Positions 34,891 through 44,655 are shown, numbered from the stretch's first letter. The stretch: 64,000 nucleotides of DNA from Sporomusa silvacetica DSM 10669 (GCF_002257705.1 NZ_LSLK01000059.1:310001-374000), one strand, 5' to 3'. Numbers and translations: made by a program. The notes: a model not told the origin generated them from the letters alone.

Positions 34891-36062
34891 ATCCCAATTT
34901 CTTCGTCTGTAAGATAACATGCGGGATCAGCTTCCCAGAAATCCCCGGTCATTGCCTCAGCCCGCGTCCGGAAATTCCCATTACAAATAGCAAGGTATTG
35001 GCAAGCACCACACCGACCTTTAAGCAATGGTTTACGGTCTTTAAGTCCGCTAAGAATTGGATTAGTCAGATCAGTCCAGATTTCCCCGAATTTCCGTTCC
35101 CGCACATTACCAAAGGTATGGTGTTGGGTGAATTGATCAGGATGAACAAACCCGCTTGGATCTACTTCCGCAAAAGCAATTCCGGATCGGTTACCGCCGT
35201 TAAGCGAAATCAACGCTTTGATTCTTTCAGCCAATGCAAGATTATTCTCGTCAAGTGCTTTCAGGTAAAGGTATACTCCATCACAATGGTTATCAACTGT
35301 TAGAATTTCTTTAGTCAAACCGCGTTCTTCGAAGTCTCGGGTCCGATGAATAATAATATCCATAGCCTGGCGTGACTCAGCGTTAGTTATATCTTCGCCC
35401 ATCATTAGGTTGCCGCGCCCAGAGTACACCAAGTGGTAAAAGCAAACACGATCAATTTTTTCCGTTTCAATAAAATCAAAGATATTATTCAACTCTTGTA
35501 GGTTGTGATGGTTTATGGTAAATCTCAGTCCTACACGCTGGCCGGCCGCAACACAGTTTTGAATTCCCTGCATTGCGGCTTGGAAAGCGCCCTCTTTACC
35601 GCGAAACTTATCGTTTACTTCACGCAAACCATCCAAAGAAATACCGACATAACCTACACCGATCTCTTTGATCTTTCGTGCAACTTCTGGCGTAATCAAA
35701 GTACCATTCGTTGACAGTGTCGGTCGAATTCCCTTGGCAGCAGCATAGGCCGCTAGTTCAAAAAAATCCGTCCGGATAAGCGGTTCCCCACCTGAGAACA
35801 ATAACACAGGAACCCGGAATTCCGCTAAGTCATCAATAAACTGCTTGGCCTCATTGGTGGTTAATTCGCCTTGGTATTTTTTCGAATCCGAATCCATATA
35901 GCAGTGGCGGCATTTAAGATTGCATGTCCGCGTAGAATTCCACACAACAACCGGTCCTGCATCATGGGTAACCCCATGGCGCGCTCCCTTGGAATTCTGG
36001 TTGTAGCGTAAAGTATCGCCAAAGTATTCTGTTGAAAATAGAAGTTTCGTAACACTTATCAT
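34884..36062 (-). CDS. nirJ2: NirJ2/AhbD-like radical SAM protein with SPASM-type C-terminus
   Basis: A 392-residue radical SAM enzyme. The N-terminus MISVTKLLFSTEYFGDTLRY is typical of NirJ2-like proteins. The SAM cluster is CNLKCRHC (CxxxCxxC) near residue 50, the SAM-binding SGGEPL follows, and the C-terminal SPASM-like cysteines include GRCGACQYLAICNGNFRTRAEA. NirJ2/AhbD proteins take part in alternative heme or heme d1 synthesis by oxidative decarboxylation of propionate side chains. Mycofactocin- or PQQ-type peptide maturases share the architecture, so the substrate is not certain, and no precursor peptide or heme genes are adjacent. The stop codon overlaps the edge of repeat R3. Confidence 0.75.
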   Translation of the reverse strand: MISVTKLLFSTEYFGDTLRYNQNSKGARHGVTHDAGPVVVWNSTRTCNLKCRHCYMDSDSKKYQGELTTNEAKQFIDDLAEFRVPVLLFSGGEPLIRTDFFELAAYAAAKGIRPTLSTNGTLITPEVARKIKEIGVGYVGISLDGLREVNDKFRGKEGAFQAAMQGIQNCVAAGQRVGLRFTINHHNLQELNNIFDFIETEKIDRVCFYHLVYSGRGNLMMGEDITNAESRQAMDIIIHRTRDFEERGLTKEILTVDNHCDGVYLYLKALDENNLALAERIKALISLNGGNRSGIAFAEVDPSGFVHPDQFTQHHTFGNVRERKFGEIWTDLTNPILSGLKDRKPLLKGRCGACQYLAICNGNFRTRAEAMTGDFWEADPACYLTDEEIGIR

Positions 36063-36196
36063 TGTTTTATCCCACCTATAATACTATTTGTCAGATTAAT
36101 TTCAACTCCGAAAATGGGTACCATTACAAAGCCCAATACAATCATACCATAAACTATTCCTTAACACTAATTCAACACTATTGATACACTTTTTCT

Positions 36197-37066
36197 TTAC
36201 CGCCACAACGCCTGGCGGTCATGACCATATTGAAATTCAAATTGCATGATAGCTGCCGCAATATCCTTGGTATTACTCAGTTGCTGCCACATACGTGCAA
36301 GCAGTAGTAACGTTTTCTCCAAGCCATAAAGATAAAAGGGTTTTCTAAAGATAAAGCTCACTAAAAAATTTTCCAGCAAGAACGCTCCCGGCCCTGCTGC
36401 CACCGGCAACCTATCAGCAGCCAGCTTTTCCAGCCAGTCATAATTACGATTAAATAAGGCCGTCAGCTCTCTGGCAAGGGTTTCGTTCTGTGGTAAATCA
36501 TTTATTGCTTTAACTGTTTTAGTCAGCAAGTCCAGACGCTCATCAAGCTGCAAGCTCCGGCACTGCAGGATATCAATAAAATGAGTTTCCAGTTCAAAGT
36601 AGTAATGCAGTGGTTCCCAGGCTGGCTGCTGCTGAGGATAAACTTCGACAGCGTAGTTATTCTCCGGGAAAGCAATTGGTGGTTGGTCGGCTCTCTTAAT
36701 AGCCAGCGGTGTCTCTCGGTCAGCCAGCTTCAATACGGCCGGACAACTGAAGCTGAGCGTCAGTTCAATTCCCCGTGAGGTACTCATAGGGTAACGCGGA
36801 TAAGTCTGACAAACGGCATCAAGCTGGCTGTGACCAGCTTCTTTATGCAACCGACAGCGATTGCACTTATCCAAAAACCAACAGCCACCCCCGGCCTGTT
36901 TGGCGATATAGGCATATTCACCATACCCTGCAGCCTCATTCAGCCTGATAAACGCCTGATCAAATTCCGCCTTGCGGCCTGTGCTATTAAACAATGCTTC
37001 ATTGCGGCGATAGCTGGCTTCACCCAAGGTTACCTGCCAGGAATTACGGCAACAGGTGCCACACAT
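36197..37066 (-). CDS. FliB-like (flagellin lysine-N-methylase family) Cys-cluster protein
   Basis: About 289 residues with an N-terminal FTCEMCGTCC motif and a second cysteine set CWFLDKCNRCRLH...CQTYPRYP, the pattern of the YkgJ/FliB family of putative Fe-S proteins linked to lysine methylation of flagellin. The remainder is mostly helical. The conserved FTCE residues lie upstream of the first ATG (37066), and no ATG, GTG or TTG occurs further upstream before a stop, so translation may start at an unusual codon (ATT near 37101) after AAGGTG; the start is therefore unsure. No flagellar genes are near. Confidence 0.75.
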   Translation of the reverse strand: MCGTCCRNSWQVTLGEASYRRNEALFNSTGRKAEFDQAFIRLNEAAGYGEYAYIAKQAGGGCWFLDKCNRCRLHKEAGHSQLDAVCQTYPRYPMSTSRGIELTLSFSCPAVLKLADRETPLAIKRADQPPIAFPENNYAVEVYPQQQPAWEPLHYYFELETHFIDILQCRSLQLDERLDLLTKTVKAINDLPQNETLARELTALFNRNYDWLEKLAADRLPVAAGPGAFLLENFLVSFIFRKPFYLYGLEKTLLLLARMWQQLSNTKDIAAAIMQFEFQYGHDRQALWR

Positions 37067-37252
37067 CTCACAGGTAAACCGTTCACATAGATCTACATAA
37101 ATATACGTAGAAACACCTTCTTACTTAATTTACTTATATTCTGTTTGTCGGCTATTTCGTACACCTTATCAAGTGTTTACCAGTAACCCTGAGTAAAAGC
37201 TCCATATAGTGTAATACTACCATATGCAGGTAGTTTTAGGTGGTGTTTAGTA

Positions 37253-38839
37253 ATGGAAGAAGCTTCACATGACATGATCAAGAACAAGCTTGATGCTCTT
37301 CGACAACGAATGATAGAAAGCGAGAAAGTCACAGGCGAAATATCGCAGGTGATTGCCCAACTTAGGCATGTAGAAGGCGTGACTGTCTTTACAGCCGTAG
37401 CGGCCAATAAAACTTTTTTGGAGGATGCGTTCAAAAAAAGTGGTGACGTTATATTTTTTGAATTTGCAACCTTTTCCGGCGTAAAAGTCTTGCTCGTATA
37501 TATTGAAGGATTAGTAAATAAGGAAATAGTAGGACGAGACATTATAAATGCATTTATTATGAAATCGAAAGAACTACCAGCAAATACGCTGCTTGATTCG
37601 AAATTTTTAAAAACCTTAATTACGGCAGCAGGCGTGATAGAAACTCAAACAATATCTGCGGTTATTGATGATATATTAAATGGTAACACTGTTCTGTTTG
37701 TTGATGGAGTAGCTACAGCCTTTCTCATTGAATCCAAAGGATGGGAAACAAGAGCGGTAGCTGAGCCTGATACCGAGTCAGTTATTCGGGGGCCCCGGGA
37801 AGGTTTTATTGAAAATATCAGAACAAATACTAGTTTATTGCGGCGGAAGATAAAGAACCCCAACCTGGTATTTGAAAATATCAGCCTTGGCAAACAGACA
37901 AAAACCAATGTTGCTATCGCTTATATTGATGGCATTGTAAACCAGGCAGTACTGGGGGAAGTGAGAAGACGGATAAATAAGATTGATACCGATTCGATAC
38001 TAGAAACAGGTTACATTGAGCAGTTTATCGAAGATAGCCCGTTTTCGCCACTGGCGACTATTGCCAATACCCAAAAGCCCGATATTCTGGCGGCCAAACT
38101 ACTCGAAGGCCGGGTAGGCATATTTTGTGATGGGACTCCGCATGTACTCACTGTTCCCCACTTGCTTGTCGAGACACTGCAAACCAGTGAGGATTATTAC
38201 ATGCGACCATTCATCGCCTTAGGGTGGAGAATAATCCGACTTTCAGCTCTTTTCTTTAGTATATTTGTACCCGGTTTATATGTCGCGCTGCAGACTTATC
38301 ATCAAGAAATGATTCCAACAATACTACTATTACGCATGGCTGGCTCAATCTCGGATATACCCTTTCCGGCTGGAGCGGAAATGCTTATCATGGTTATCTT
38401 TTATGAGTTGCTCCGTGAATCAGGCGTCAGACTTCCCCGGGCAGTAGGATCGGCAATCAGTATCATCGGCGCGCTGATTGTTGGCGAAAGCGCGGTAAAT
38501 GCCGGCCTCGTAAGTGCACCCGTGGTTATTGTTACTGCCGTTACTGGAGTTGCTGGGTTTATTGTCCCGGCTTTATCGGAAGCTATCATGTTTTATCGAT
38601 TTTTTTTCTTAATTGCTGGCAGCGTAATGGGCCTGTATGGTGTTGTGTGCGGGTTATTCTTCATTGTGTTGCACGCAGTTTCGTTGCGTTCCTTTGGTGT
38701 TCCCTATACCTCTTCGTTAGCACCTTCTGATCAAGGCGTACTCATGGATTTTTTCCTTAGATTTCCGCTATGGGCGATGAAAAAAAGGCCACCAGCTATT
38801 GCAAAAGACAACCAACAACGGCGGGGGGACAACGAATGA
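37253..38839 (+). CDS. Spore germination receptor subunit, GerA family
   Basis: A 528-residue GerA/GerBA/GerKA-type protein. It has a cytoplasmic N-terminal half (LRHVEGVTVFT..., with the conserved GPREGFIENIRTNTSLLRRKIKNPNL block near 185) and a C-terminal membrane domain of about five helices containing SGAEMLIM-like PFPAGAEMLIMVIFYELLRE and AIMFYRFFFL. With the two next genes it forms the classical GerA-GerC-GerB receptor that sits in the inner spore membrane and senses germinants. The downstream gene overlaps its stop by 4 nt (ATGA). Function is secure as a class; the germinant is unknown. Confidence 0.95.
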   Translation: MEEASHDMIKNKLDALRQRMIESEKVTGEISQVIAQLRHVEGVTVFTAVAANKTFLEDAFKKSGDVIFFEFATFSGVKVLLVYIEGLVNKEIVGRDIINAFIMKSKELPANTLLDSKFLKTLITAAGVIETQTISAVIDDILNGNTVLFVDGVATAFLIESKGWETRAVAEPDTESVIRGPREGFIENIRTNTSLLRRKIKNPNLVFENISLGKQTKTNVAIAYIDGIVNQAVLGEVRRRINKIDTDSILETGYIEQFIEDSPFSPLATIANTQKPDILAAKLLEGRVGIFCDGTPHVLTVPHLLVETLQTSEDYYMRPFIALGWRIIRLSALFFSIFVPGLYVALQTYHQEMIPTILLLRMAGSISDIPFPAGAEMLIMVIFYELLRESGVRLPRAVGSAISIIGALIVGESAVNAGLVSAPVVIVTAVTGVAGFIVPALSEAIMFYRFFFLIAGSVMGLYGVVCGLFFIVLHAVSLRSFGVPYTSSLAPSDQGVLMDFFLRFPLWAMKKRPPAIAKDNQQRRGDNE

Positions 38840-40008
38840 TCCTACGCAAAAGAATGCTTGCAATCACCGTAATACTCGTATTAGCTTTATCGCTTACCGG
38901 GTGCTGGAATCGTCGCGAGTTAAACACGCTTGGAATTGTCGGCCTGGTTGGCGTAGACGCTGATAATAATGGCATTAAAACTACGTTTGAGATCATTAAT
39001 CCTAAAAAAACCGGTCAGAATGGTGGCGAACAAGCTGAACCCGTCAAGTACGTACAAGCTAACGGCAGAACTGTTATAGAAACATTCCGCGATGCAACGT
39101 TGCGGTTTGACCGCAAGCTGTTCGTATCGCACGCCAAAGGATTTTTGTTCAGTGAAGAACTTGCCAGAAATGGGCTGGCAGAGCATCTTGATATGATTTT
39201 ACGCGACCATGAGGCGAGAATAGCAATGCATTTAGTTATTGTAAAAGATGTTTCTGCTGCCGATGGTATGACCATTGCCAGTGGAATCAATACTATTCCT
39301 TCAAGCTATCTCGAAGACTTACTTAAGCAACATAAAACCCATTCGAAAAGCGTGGATTCCAAAGTTATCGATTTCTTACAGACATATAACGGCAAAGGTA
39401 TAAACCCCGTTGTTACGGTACTACAGAAAGTAAAGAAGGCCAAAATAGGAACAGGGAAAAGTGAAGAATACGAATTGAGCCCTGAAGGAGCAGCCGTGTT
39501 TTTAAAGGATAGATTGGTCGGATTTTTGAACGGTGAGGAAACAAGAGGCTACAACTGGGTAATCGGCAAAGTACATAGTGGTATCGTTGTATCCCCTACC
39601 CCTAATACTAACGGGACTAGCTCAGTAGAAATATTAACAGCCCAGAGTAAAAATGATGTCGAGATTACCGGTAATGATATAAAAATCAAAGTAAAAATCA
39701 CTATGACCGGTATGCTGGATGAAGAAACTGCAAAAGTCGAAATAACAGATCACGCGGTAATAGCAATGCTAGAGCAGGCAACTTCACAGAGCATTAAACA
39801 GGAAGTAGAGCATACCTTGCTAAAAGTGCAGACCGAATATAAGTCTGATATTTTTGGTTTTGGACAGCTTGTCCACCGTAAATATCCTCAGGAATGGAAG
39901 AACATGCAGGATAATTGGGATGACTTGTTCTCACACGCAACCATTGAAGTGGAAACCCAAGCAAAGATAACCAAAACAGGCAAATCAGCAAATCCTGTAC
40001 AGGAATAA
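38836..40008 (+). CDS. Spore germination receptor lipoprotein, Ger(x)C family
   Basis: A 390-residue lipoprotein. The ATG at 38836 overlaps the gerA-like stop, with GGGGGG upstream; a longer frame from 38770 is an artefact. The signal peptide ends in LSLTGC followed by WNRRELN, the diagnostic GerC start. The N-terminal domain (LFVSHAKGFLFSEELA, DHEARIAMHLVIV) and the C-terminal domain match the GerAC fold, which anchors to the outer leaflet of the inner spore membrane. The protein works with the GerA and GerB subunits encoded on either side. Confidence 0.95.
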   Translation: MILRKRMLAITVILVLALSLTGCWNRRELNTLGIVGLVGVDADNNGIKTTFEIINPKKTGQNGGEQAEPVKYVQANGRTVIETFRDATLRFDRKLFVSHAKGFLFSEELARNGLAEHLDMILRDHEARIAMHLVIVKDVSAADGMTIASGINTIPSSYLEDLLKQHKTHSKSVDSKVIDFLQTYNGKGINPVVTVLQKVKKAKIGTGKSEEYELSPEGAAVFLKDRLVGFLNGEETRGYNWVIGKVHSGIVVSPTPNTNGTSSVEILTAQSKNDVEITGNDIKIKVKITMTGMLDEETAKVEITDHAVIAMLEQATSQSIKQEVEHTLLKVQTEYKSDIFGFGQLVHRKYPQEWKNMQDNWDDLFSHATIEVETQAKITKTGKSANPVQE

Positions 40009-40026
40009 AAAGGGGCCAACAACAAA

Positions 40027-41130
40027 TTGATAGCAAATTTAGAAAAAATATCTCCACTACAAGTCATTCTTTTACTGAGTTTTTGCCGCATAGCTATTGT
40101 ACTATTATGGTTTAATTTCAACAACCAGGATGTATGGATTACACAAATTATTGCACTGTTTTACACCGCAATAGTATCTGCTCCTTTATTATTTTTAAGT
40201 AAGCAGTTTGCTACTCTGACGTTAATAGAGTATTTACCAATAATAACCGGTAAACTGGTCGGTAAAATACTGGGAGCTTTATATATTGGTTTTTTTCTGT
40301 TTTTGGCTACCCTTGATTTATCGTTGTTTGATAACATTCTTAAGCCAATAAATTATCCCGAAACTCCGGATTCTGTCATCGTATTACTGGCGTTAATCAC
40401 TTGTGCTTATGGTGTATATCTGGGCCTGGAATGCATTTGCAGGGTGGCAGAGTTTTTTACCCCGCAAATTTTTGCCATCATTTTCTTCTATGCAGTGCTA
40501 CAAATCCCTGATATGGATTTCAAAGTATTTCTGCCAATATTGGCTGATTCCACTTTCTCGGAGATTAACTTTCAGGCCTTTATTACGGCTGCCAGAATGA
40601 ACGAAATTGTAGTTCTTGCTATCCTGGCTCCATTCATTAATAAAAAAGGAAATGCAACTATGATTTTTTTCTGGACAATGATCGTTATTATCGTATTTTC
40701 CCTTATAATCATAGTTCCAACGCTAGCAGGCTTAGGACTAGATCTCTCCAAAAAAACCTTTGACCCCTATTATCTCTTTATAAAACAAATCAACATCTAT
40801 GATTTCATCACTCGCATTGAATTTCTCATTGTTGCCGCCTGGAATATTAGCATGTTCGTGAAAATTTCACTAATGTTACATTTGGCAATACTATGTTTTG
40901 TTCAAGTTTTTGGACTTACAAATCGCAAGGTTCTCATTATTCCCATGGGCATAGTGATATTCATAACTGCTTTAAAAACAGAGATTCTTAGTTCTGTTGT
41001 AGTATTCAATATTATTGAATACTATGTACCTTATATCAACTTAATTTTTATGTTTGTTATTCCTGTAATTGCGCTGGCTATTTTTTTTCTGAAAAGAACT
41101 ATGAAAGTGAAAATTGACTGTAACCGTTAA
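40027..41130 (+). CDS. Spore germination receptor permease subunit, GerB family
   Basis: A 367-residue membrane protein with about ten helices, related to amino-acid permeases (GerAB/ArcD type). It contains EKISPLQVILLLSFCRI, LGLECICRVAEFFTPQIF and KNKEIL-like regions of the family (RMNEIVVLAILAPFINKK). The start is a TTG at 40027 preceded by AAGGGGCC; no ATG lies closer to the expected N-terminus. It completes the A-C-B order of the germination operon and ends just before a strong terminator. Confidence 0.94.
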   Translation: MIANLEKISPLQVILLLSFCRIAIVLLWFNFNNQDVWITQIIALFYTAIVSAPLLFLSKQFATLTLIEYLPIITGKLVGKILGALYIGFFLFLATLDLSLFDNILKPINYPETPDSVIVLLALITCAYGVYLGLECICRVAEFFTPQIFAIIFFYAVLQIPDMDFKVFLPILADSTFSEINFQAFITAARMNEIVVLAILAPFINKKGNATMIFFWTMIVIIVFSLIIIVPTLAGLGLDLSKKTFDPYYLFIKQINIYDFITRIEFLIVAAWNISMFVKISLMLHLAILCFVQVFGLTNRKVLIIPMGIVIFITALKTEILSSVVVFNIIEYYVPYINLIFMFVIPVIALAIFFLKRTMKVKIDCNR

Positions 41131-41206
41131 GCTGTGGCAGAAAATATAAAACACATAGGATAACAGAGAAAACGCTGAATTATTCTACTAACTATTTTAT
41201 ACCCAA

Positions 41207-41253
41207 AAGACGTATGAGCCAAGGAGCTATTCCTTGAATCATACGTCTTTTTT
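41207..41253 (+). terminator. Rho-independent terminator after the germination operon
   Basis: Arms AAGACGTATGA and TCATACGTCTT around a CCAAGGAGCTATTCCTTGA inner hairpin, ending in a T run. It lies just before the convergent GlcG-like gene and can serve both strands. Confidence 0.85.
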
Positions 41254-41285
41254 AGTTTGGCATTAAAACAAAGTTAATTGTCTTA

Positions 41286-41762
41286 TTACCAAGCAGACAA
41301 ACCTGCAGTAACAACAGTAACGTCTTGCTCTACTGAACCACCACTTACACCAATTCCACCTACTATCTGACCATTTTCAACAATAGGCAAACCGCCGCCA
41401 AAAATAACCAATCGTCCATTATCAGTTGTATTAATTCCAAATAACATCTGACCTGGTTGAGTTAAAGTAGCAAGCTTTTCAGTAGACATCTTGAGAGCTA
41501 CCGAAGTATAGGCTTTGCCATGGGATATATCAACGCTGGCCAAAAGTGCCCCATCCATACGATGCTGGGCTACCATATTTCCACCTTCATCAACTACGGT
41601 AATAACCATAGGACAGCCAATCTCTAATGCCTTTTGCTCAGCGGCGGAAATCATTTTTTTCGCTTGATCCAAATTCACGATTGGAGCAGCTTGCGCAACT
41701 GCTGCAAATCCCATCACCATTACCATACACAATACTATCATACAACTGACTTTTCTTCTCAT
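41286..41762 (-). CDS. Exported GlcG/HbpS-like heme-binding family protein
   Basis: A 158-residue protein with an N-terminal signal peptide (KVSCMIVLCMVMVMGFAAVAQAAP, probable cleavage after AQA) followed by a GlcG/HbpS domain: AEQKALEIGCPMVITVVDEGG, ASVDISHGKAYTSVALKMST and GGLPIVENGQIVGGIGVSGG. Members bind heme or cobalamin-like ligands or act as degradation and sensing accessory proteins; function here is unknown. It stands alone between the germination operon terminator and a 1-kb gene-poor stretch. Confidence 0.88.
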   Translation of the reverse strand: MRRKVSCMIVLCMVMVMGFAAVAQAAPIVNLDQAKKMISAAEQKALEIGCPMVITVVDEGGNMVAQHRMDGALLASVDISHGKAYTSVALKMSTEKLATLTQPGQMLFGINTTDNGRLVIFGGGLPIVENGQIVGGIGVSGGSVEQDVTVVTAGLSAW

Positions 41763-42391
41763 TTAACGAACCCCTCCATCTCTGCGTTGTTATTTACCGG
41801 CTTGATGTAATATTTGCCTTGCTAATTCATACCTCCTTTTCTATTATCTTGAGTTACGAGAAGTTACTTCATTTACCAAGATTTAATTTACATAAATAAC
41901 TTCGACAAAATTCTGCAAATATTACCTTTATGTGCCATTCGCGTTTTATTAGGAAACTCCTTCTGTAATATTAGGGATTTGTTTAAATTTACAATATTAC
42001 AGGGCTTGTTGTCCGAGGATAAGCATAATGTTATGTTAACTGTGGTTTTCATTAAGTTCTATGGGAAGAAACGGTTAAAAGCACCGTAGGATCAGCCAGG
42101 ATAGGATATTTCCGCAATGTAACTAACTCACCGGAACTGTCCTCACAATTCTTTTGCATACAAGTCTTTTGAATATGCAAGGGCCGTATCGCCTCCATTA
42201 ACCAGTTTAAATTTCCCTGCAATAATAGAAAATGCCGGTTGGCGATTCTGACTACAGATATTACAAAAAATATATGAATAAATTAAAGGATTTTGCAAGG
42301 TTTTGCCGAATGATCTAAAAAATGAAAATAACTAGTAAACGTAATTAGTGAACGGAACGGTGGAAACCTTTGTGAATACTTATTTGACTCA

Positions 42392-42562
42392 ATGTATACT
42401 GGTACGGCTATAAATAACGTAAATATCATTGACATAGACAATGATATTAGTATTTCATTTGTTTTCGGGACAGGGGAGTTTGCATTATCTAGCAATGAGA
42501 TAGCAGCTTCGGAATTTTGCCATAAGCAATTAGAGTTAATTAGCATGTTTACAGCACGCTAA
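42392..42562 (+). CDS. Doubtful 56-residue small protein or 3' end of a decayed gene
   Basis: The frame is open from about 42326 and the only ATG is at 42392, with no ribosome-binding site. Peptide style (SISFVFGTGEFALSSNEI, then AASEFCHKQLELISMFTAR) is protein-like, and a Rho-independent terminator follows 75 bp later on the same strand, suggesting transcription. I do not recognise it. The opposite-strand 87-residue frame (42283-42546) looks like a shadow. Confidence 0.3.
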   Translation: MYTGTAINNVNIIDIDNDISISFVFGTGEFALSSNEIAASEFCHKQLELISMFTAR

Positions 42563-42638
42563 CACTCATTTTTTCTATAAGAAAATAATTTTAAATAATT
42601 TTTGTATTGATCCAATATTCTGAACTAACAAGTCAGAA

Positions 42639-42677
42639 AAAGGTCGACAGCCAAAATGGCTAGTCGACTGTTTTTTT
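42639..42677 (+). terminator. Rho-independent terminator
   Basis: Arms GTCGAC-AGCC and GGCT-AGTCGAC with an AAAAT-type loop, followed by TGTTTTTTTTGG. It is orientated on the plus strand, upstream of the chemoreceptor gene. Confidence 0.85.
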
Positions 42678-42787
42678 TGGGGGAAAGGGGGTGTCGGGAT
42701 GAAGGATACTTGCTAATATAAAACGTGCTTTTCCAAGGTATATGAAATACAGAAGAAAAACAGATTTTCACTCAAGGAGGAATAGTG

Positions 42788-44476
42788 ATGAAGTTATCTA
42801 CAAAGATGATCGTTGCTTTTTTAGTAGTAGTTTTGGTGAGTGCCATTGGTTCCACATATGTATTCTATAAGATTGGCCAAAGTTCCACCAGCATTGAATT
42901 TGTTGAACAGTATGCATTGCCACGATTAGACGGGGCCTCTCAAGTGACCGCCAATGCAATTGGAAAAGTTGGCAATGTTAGGGGCTATTTGTTTTTCAAT
43001 AAACAAAACTATATTGATGAATATCATAAACAAGCTAGGGAAAATGAACAATTAGAAACTGCATTAATTAGCGAGGCTAAATCAGAGAAGGCACGCGAAT
43101 TTCTCCAGGAAGTAAAGGCCCTTGATGATAAATATAACGAGGTGTTTGCAAAACGGGTACTGACTTTAAAACAGGCAGGCAAGGATCAGGAAGCCTTACA
43201 GGTGGCAGCCGATGAACTAACACCAATAGGATTGGCACTGATAGCAAAATCGAGAGAATATCAAAATTTCGGGGTACAAACAACCAAAAGTGTATTAACG
43301 GAAAGTATTCAAGCTTCAAACGCGGCTAGGACTGCTGCTGTTAGTTCCAGTATAATTGCGGCTATCCTAGGTATATTGGTTGGGATTTTTGCAACCAGAA
43401 TTATCACAAGATCCCTAAAAGTAATGTTATCTTTTAGTCAAGAATTAGCAAATGGCGATTTTCGAGATAAACCGCGGACCTTTGTTAGCAAAGATGAATT
43501 CGGTCAATTGGCAGATGCCCTGGTAAACATGCGCAGTAGCCTTCGCACAATGATGAAACACGTTAATGAGTCGGCCGAGCAGGTGGCAGCATCTTCTGAA
43601 GAACTAACTGCCAGCGCTGATCAATCGGCTCAAGCCGCTAACCAGGTTGCAAGTTCGATTACCGATGTGGCAAAAGGCGCCGGGGAACAGTTGATTGCCG
43701 CCAGCAATGCCTCTGCGGTAGTAGAGCAGATGTCGGCTGGTATCCAGCAAATTGCTGCCAACACCAATGAAGTATCTGAACAATCGGCTCAGGCAGCCAA
43801 TAAAGCCCAAGAAGGTAATAAGTCGGTGGAAAAAGCGGTAACCCAAATGGCCCAGGCCGAACAGACTGTTACCACCTCCGCTGAGATAGTCACTCAATTA
43901 GGTGAGCGATCCAAGGAAATTGGACAGATTGTAGATTCTATATCCAGTATTGCCGGACAAACCAATCTCTTAGCCTTGAATGCTGCTATTGAGGCGGCAC
44001 GTGCGGGAGAACAGGGGCGTGGCTTTGCCGTAGTAGCTGAAGAAGTTCGTAAATTGGCCGAGCAATCCCAGGAAGCCGCCAAGCAAATCGCCACCTTGAT
44101 AAATGAAATTCAGTGCGATACCGATAAAGCCGTAGTAGCCATGAACGATGGTACGCGGGAAGTCAAGCTGGGTGCCGAAGTCGTCAACGCTTCAGGACAA
44201 GCCTTTCGGGAAATTGCTGCTTTGGTAACCCAAGTATCAGCTCAGGTCAAGGAAATATCCACCGCCATTGAGCAAATGGCCATTGGCAGCCAGCATATTG
44301 TCGGATCGGTAAAACGGATTGACGAACTAAGCAAAAAAGCATCTGGGGAAACGCAGACGGTATCAGCGGCAACAGAAGAGCAGTCAGCGTCCATGCAGGA
44401 AATCGACTCAGCCAGTCAGGAATTGGCCAAACTGGCTGTAGAACTACGGGAAACTATTAATAAGTTTCAAGTTTAG
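42788..44476 (+). CDS. Methyl-accepting chemotaxis protein
   Basis: A 562-residue chemoreceptor. TM1 covers about 7-30 (MIVAFLVVVLVSAIGSTYVF), a four-helix-bundle periplasmic-type sensor domain follows to about 185, TM2 covers about 190-210 (SSIIAAILGILVGIFATRII), and a HAMP domain leads into the cytoplasmic signalling hairpin with the tip sequence QTNLLALNAAIEAARAGEQG that contacts CheA/CheW. The ATG at 42788 is 7 nt after AGGAGG; a GTG three bases earlier is possible. The ligand is unknown and there is no adjacent che gene. Confidence 0.95.
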   Translation: MKLSTKMIVAFLVVVLVSAIGSTYVFYKIGQSSTSIEFVEQYALPRLDGASQVTANAIGKVGNVRGYLFFNKQNYIDEYHKQARENEQLETALISEAKSEKAREFLQEVKALDDKYNEVFAKRVLTLKQAGKDQEALQVAADELTPIGLALIAKSREYQNFGVQTTKSVLTESIQASNAARTAAVSSSIIAAILGILVGIFATRIITRSLKVMLSFSQELANGDFRDKPRTFVSKDEFGQLADALVNMRSSLRTMMKHVNESAEQVAASSEELTASADQSAQAANQVASSITDVAKGAGEQLIAASNASAVVEQMSAGIQQIAANTNEVSEQSAQAANKAQEGNKSVEKAVTQMAQAEQTVTTSAEIVTQLGERSKEIGQIVDSISSIAGQTNLLALNAAIEAARAGEQGRGFAVVAEEVRKLAEQSQEAAKQIATLINEIQCDTDKAVVAMNDGTREVKLGAEVVNASGQAFREIAALVTQVSAQVKEISTAIEQMAIGSQHIVGSVKRIDELSKKASGETQTVSAATEEQSASMQEIDSASQELAKLAVELRETINKFQV

Positions 44477-44597
44477 TATAATAACTAAAATCCATGCCGT
44501 TTAAAATGAACGGTTCGATAAAGCCGGGAGCGTTGTAGCCATGGCAAACCTCATGAGTTTTTTTTACAAAATGGTTTGAGAGAAACGCGGAAGTCTT

Positions 44598-44643
44598 TAT
44601 ACAAAAAGCTATTTGTCCAGTAATAGACAAATAGCTTTTTTGT
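44598..44643. terminator. Bidirectional terminator between chemoreceptor and YkvA-like gene
   Basis: Arms AAAAAGCTATTTGTC and GACAAATAGCTTTTT around CAGTAATA. Convergent genes lie on both sides and T runs are present on both strands. Confidence 0.85.
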
Positions 44644-44655
44644 ATGTTTATTATC

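Larger units (their letters stand above)
41763..42784. other. One-kilobase gene-poor region
   Basis: Mostly AT-rich DNA. There is a GTAATATT...AATATTAC inverted repeat near 41970-42003. There is a minus-strand remnant-like open stretch around 42165-42270 (PAFSIIAGKFKLVNGG then TALAYSKDLYAKEL and stop) without a start. A short plus-strand frame (42392-42562) ends before a strong plus-strand terminator (42639-42677). It looks like the debris of one or two decayed genes. Confidence 0.45.

Noticed and set aside
34884..36062. Peptide-maturase (RiPP) radical SAM system
   Set aside because: No short precursor gene or transporter next to it; N-terminus resembles NirJ2/AhbD-like proteins.
42283..42546. 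87-residue minus-strand frame
   Set aside because: No ribosome-binding site, no recognisable motif, lies opposite a protein-like plus-strand frame that ends before a plus-strand terminator.
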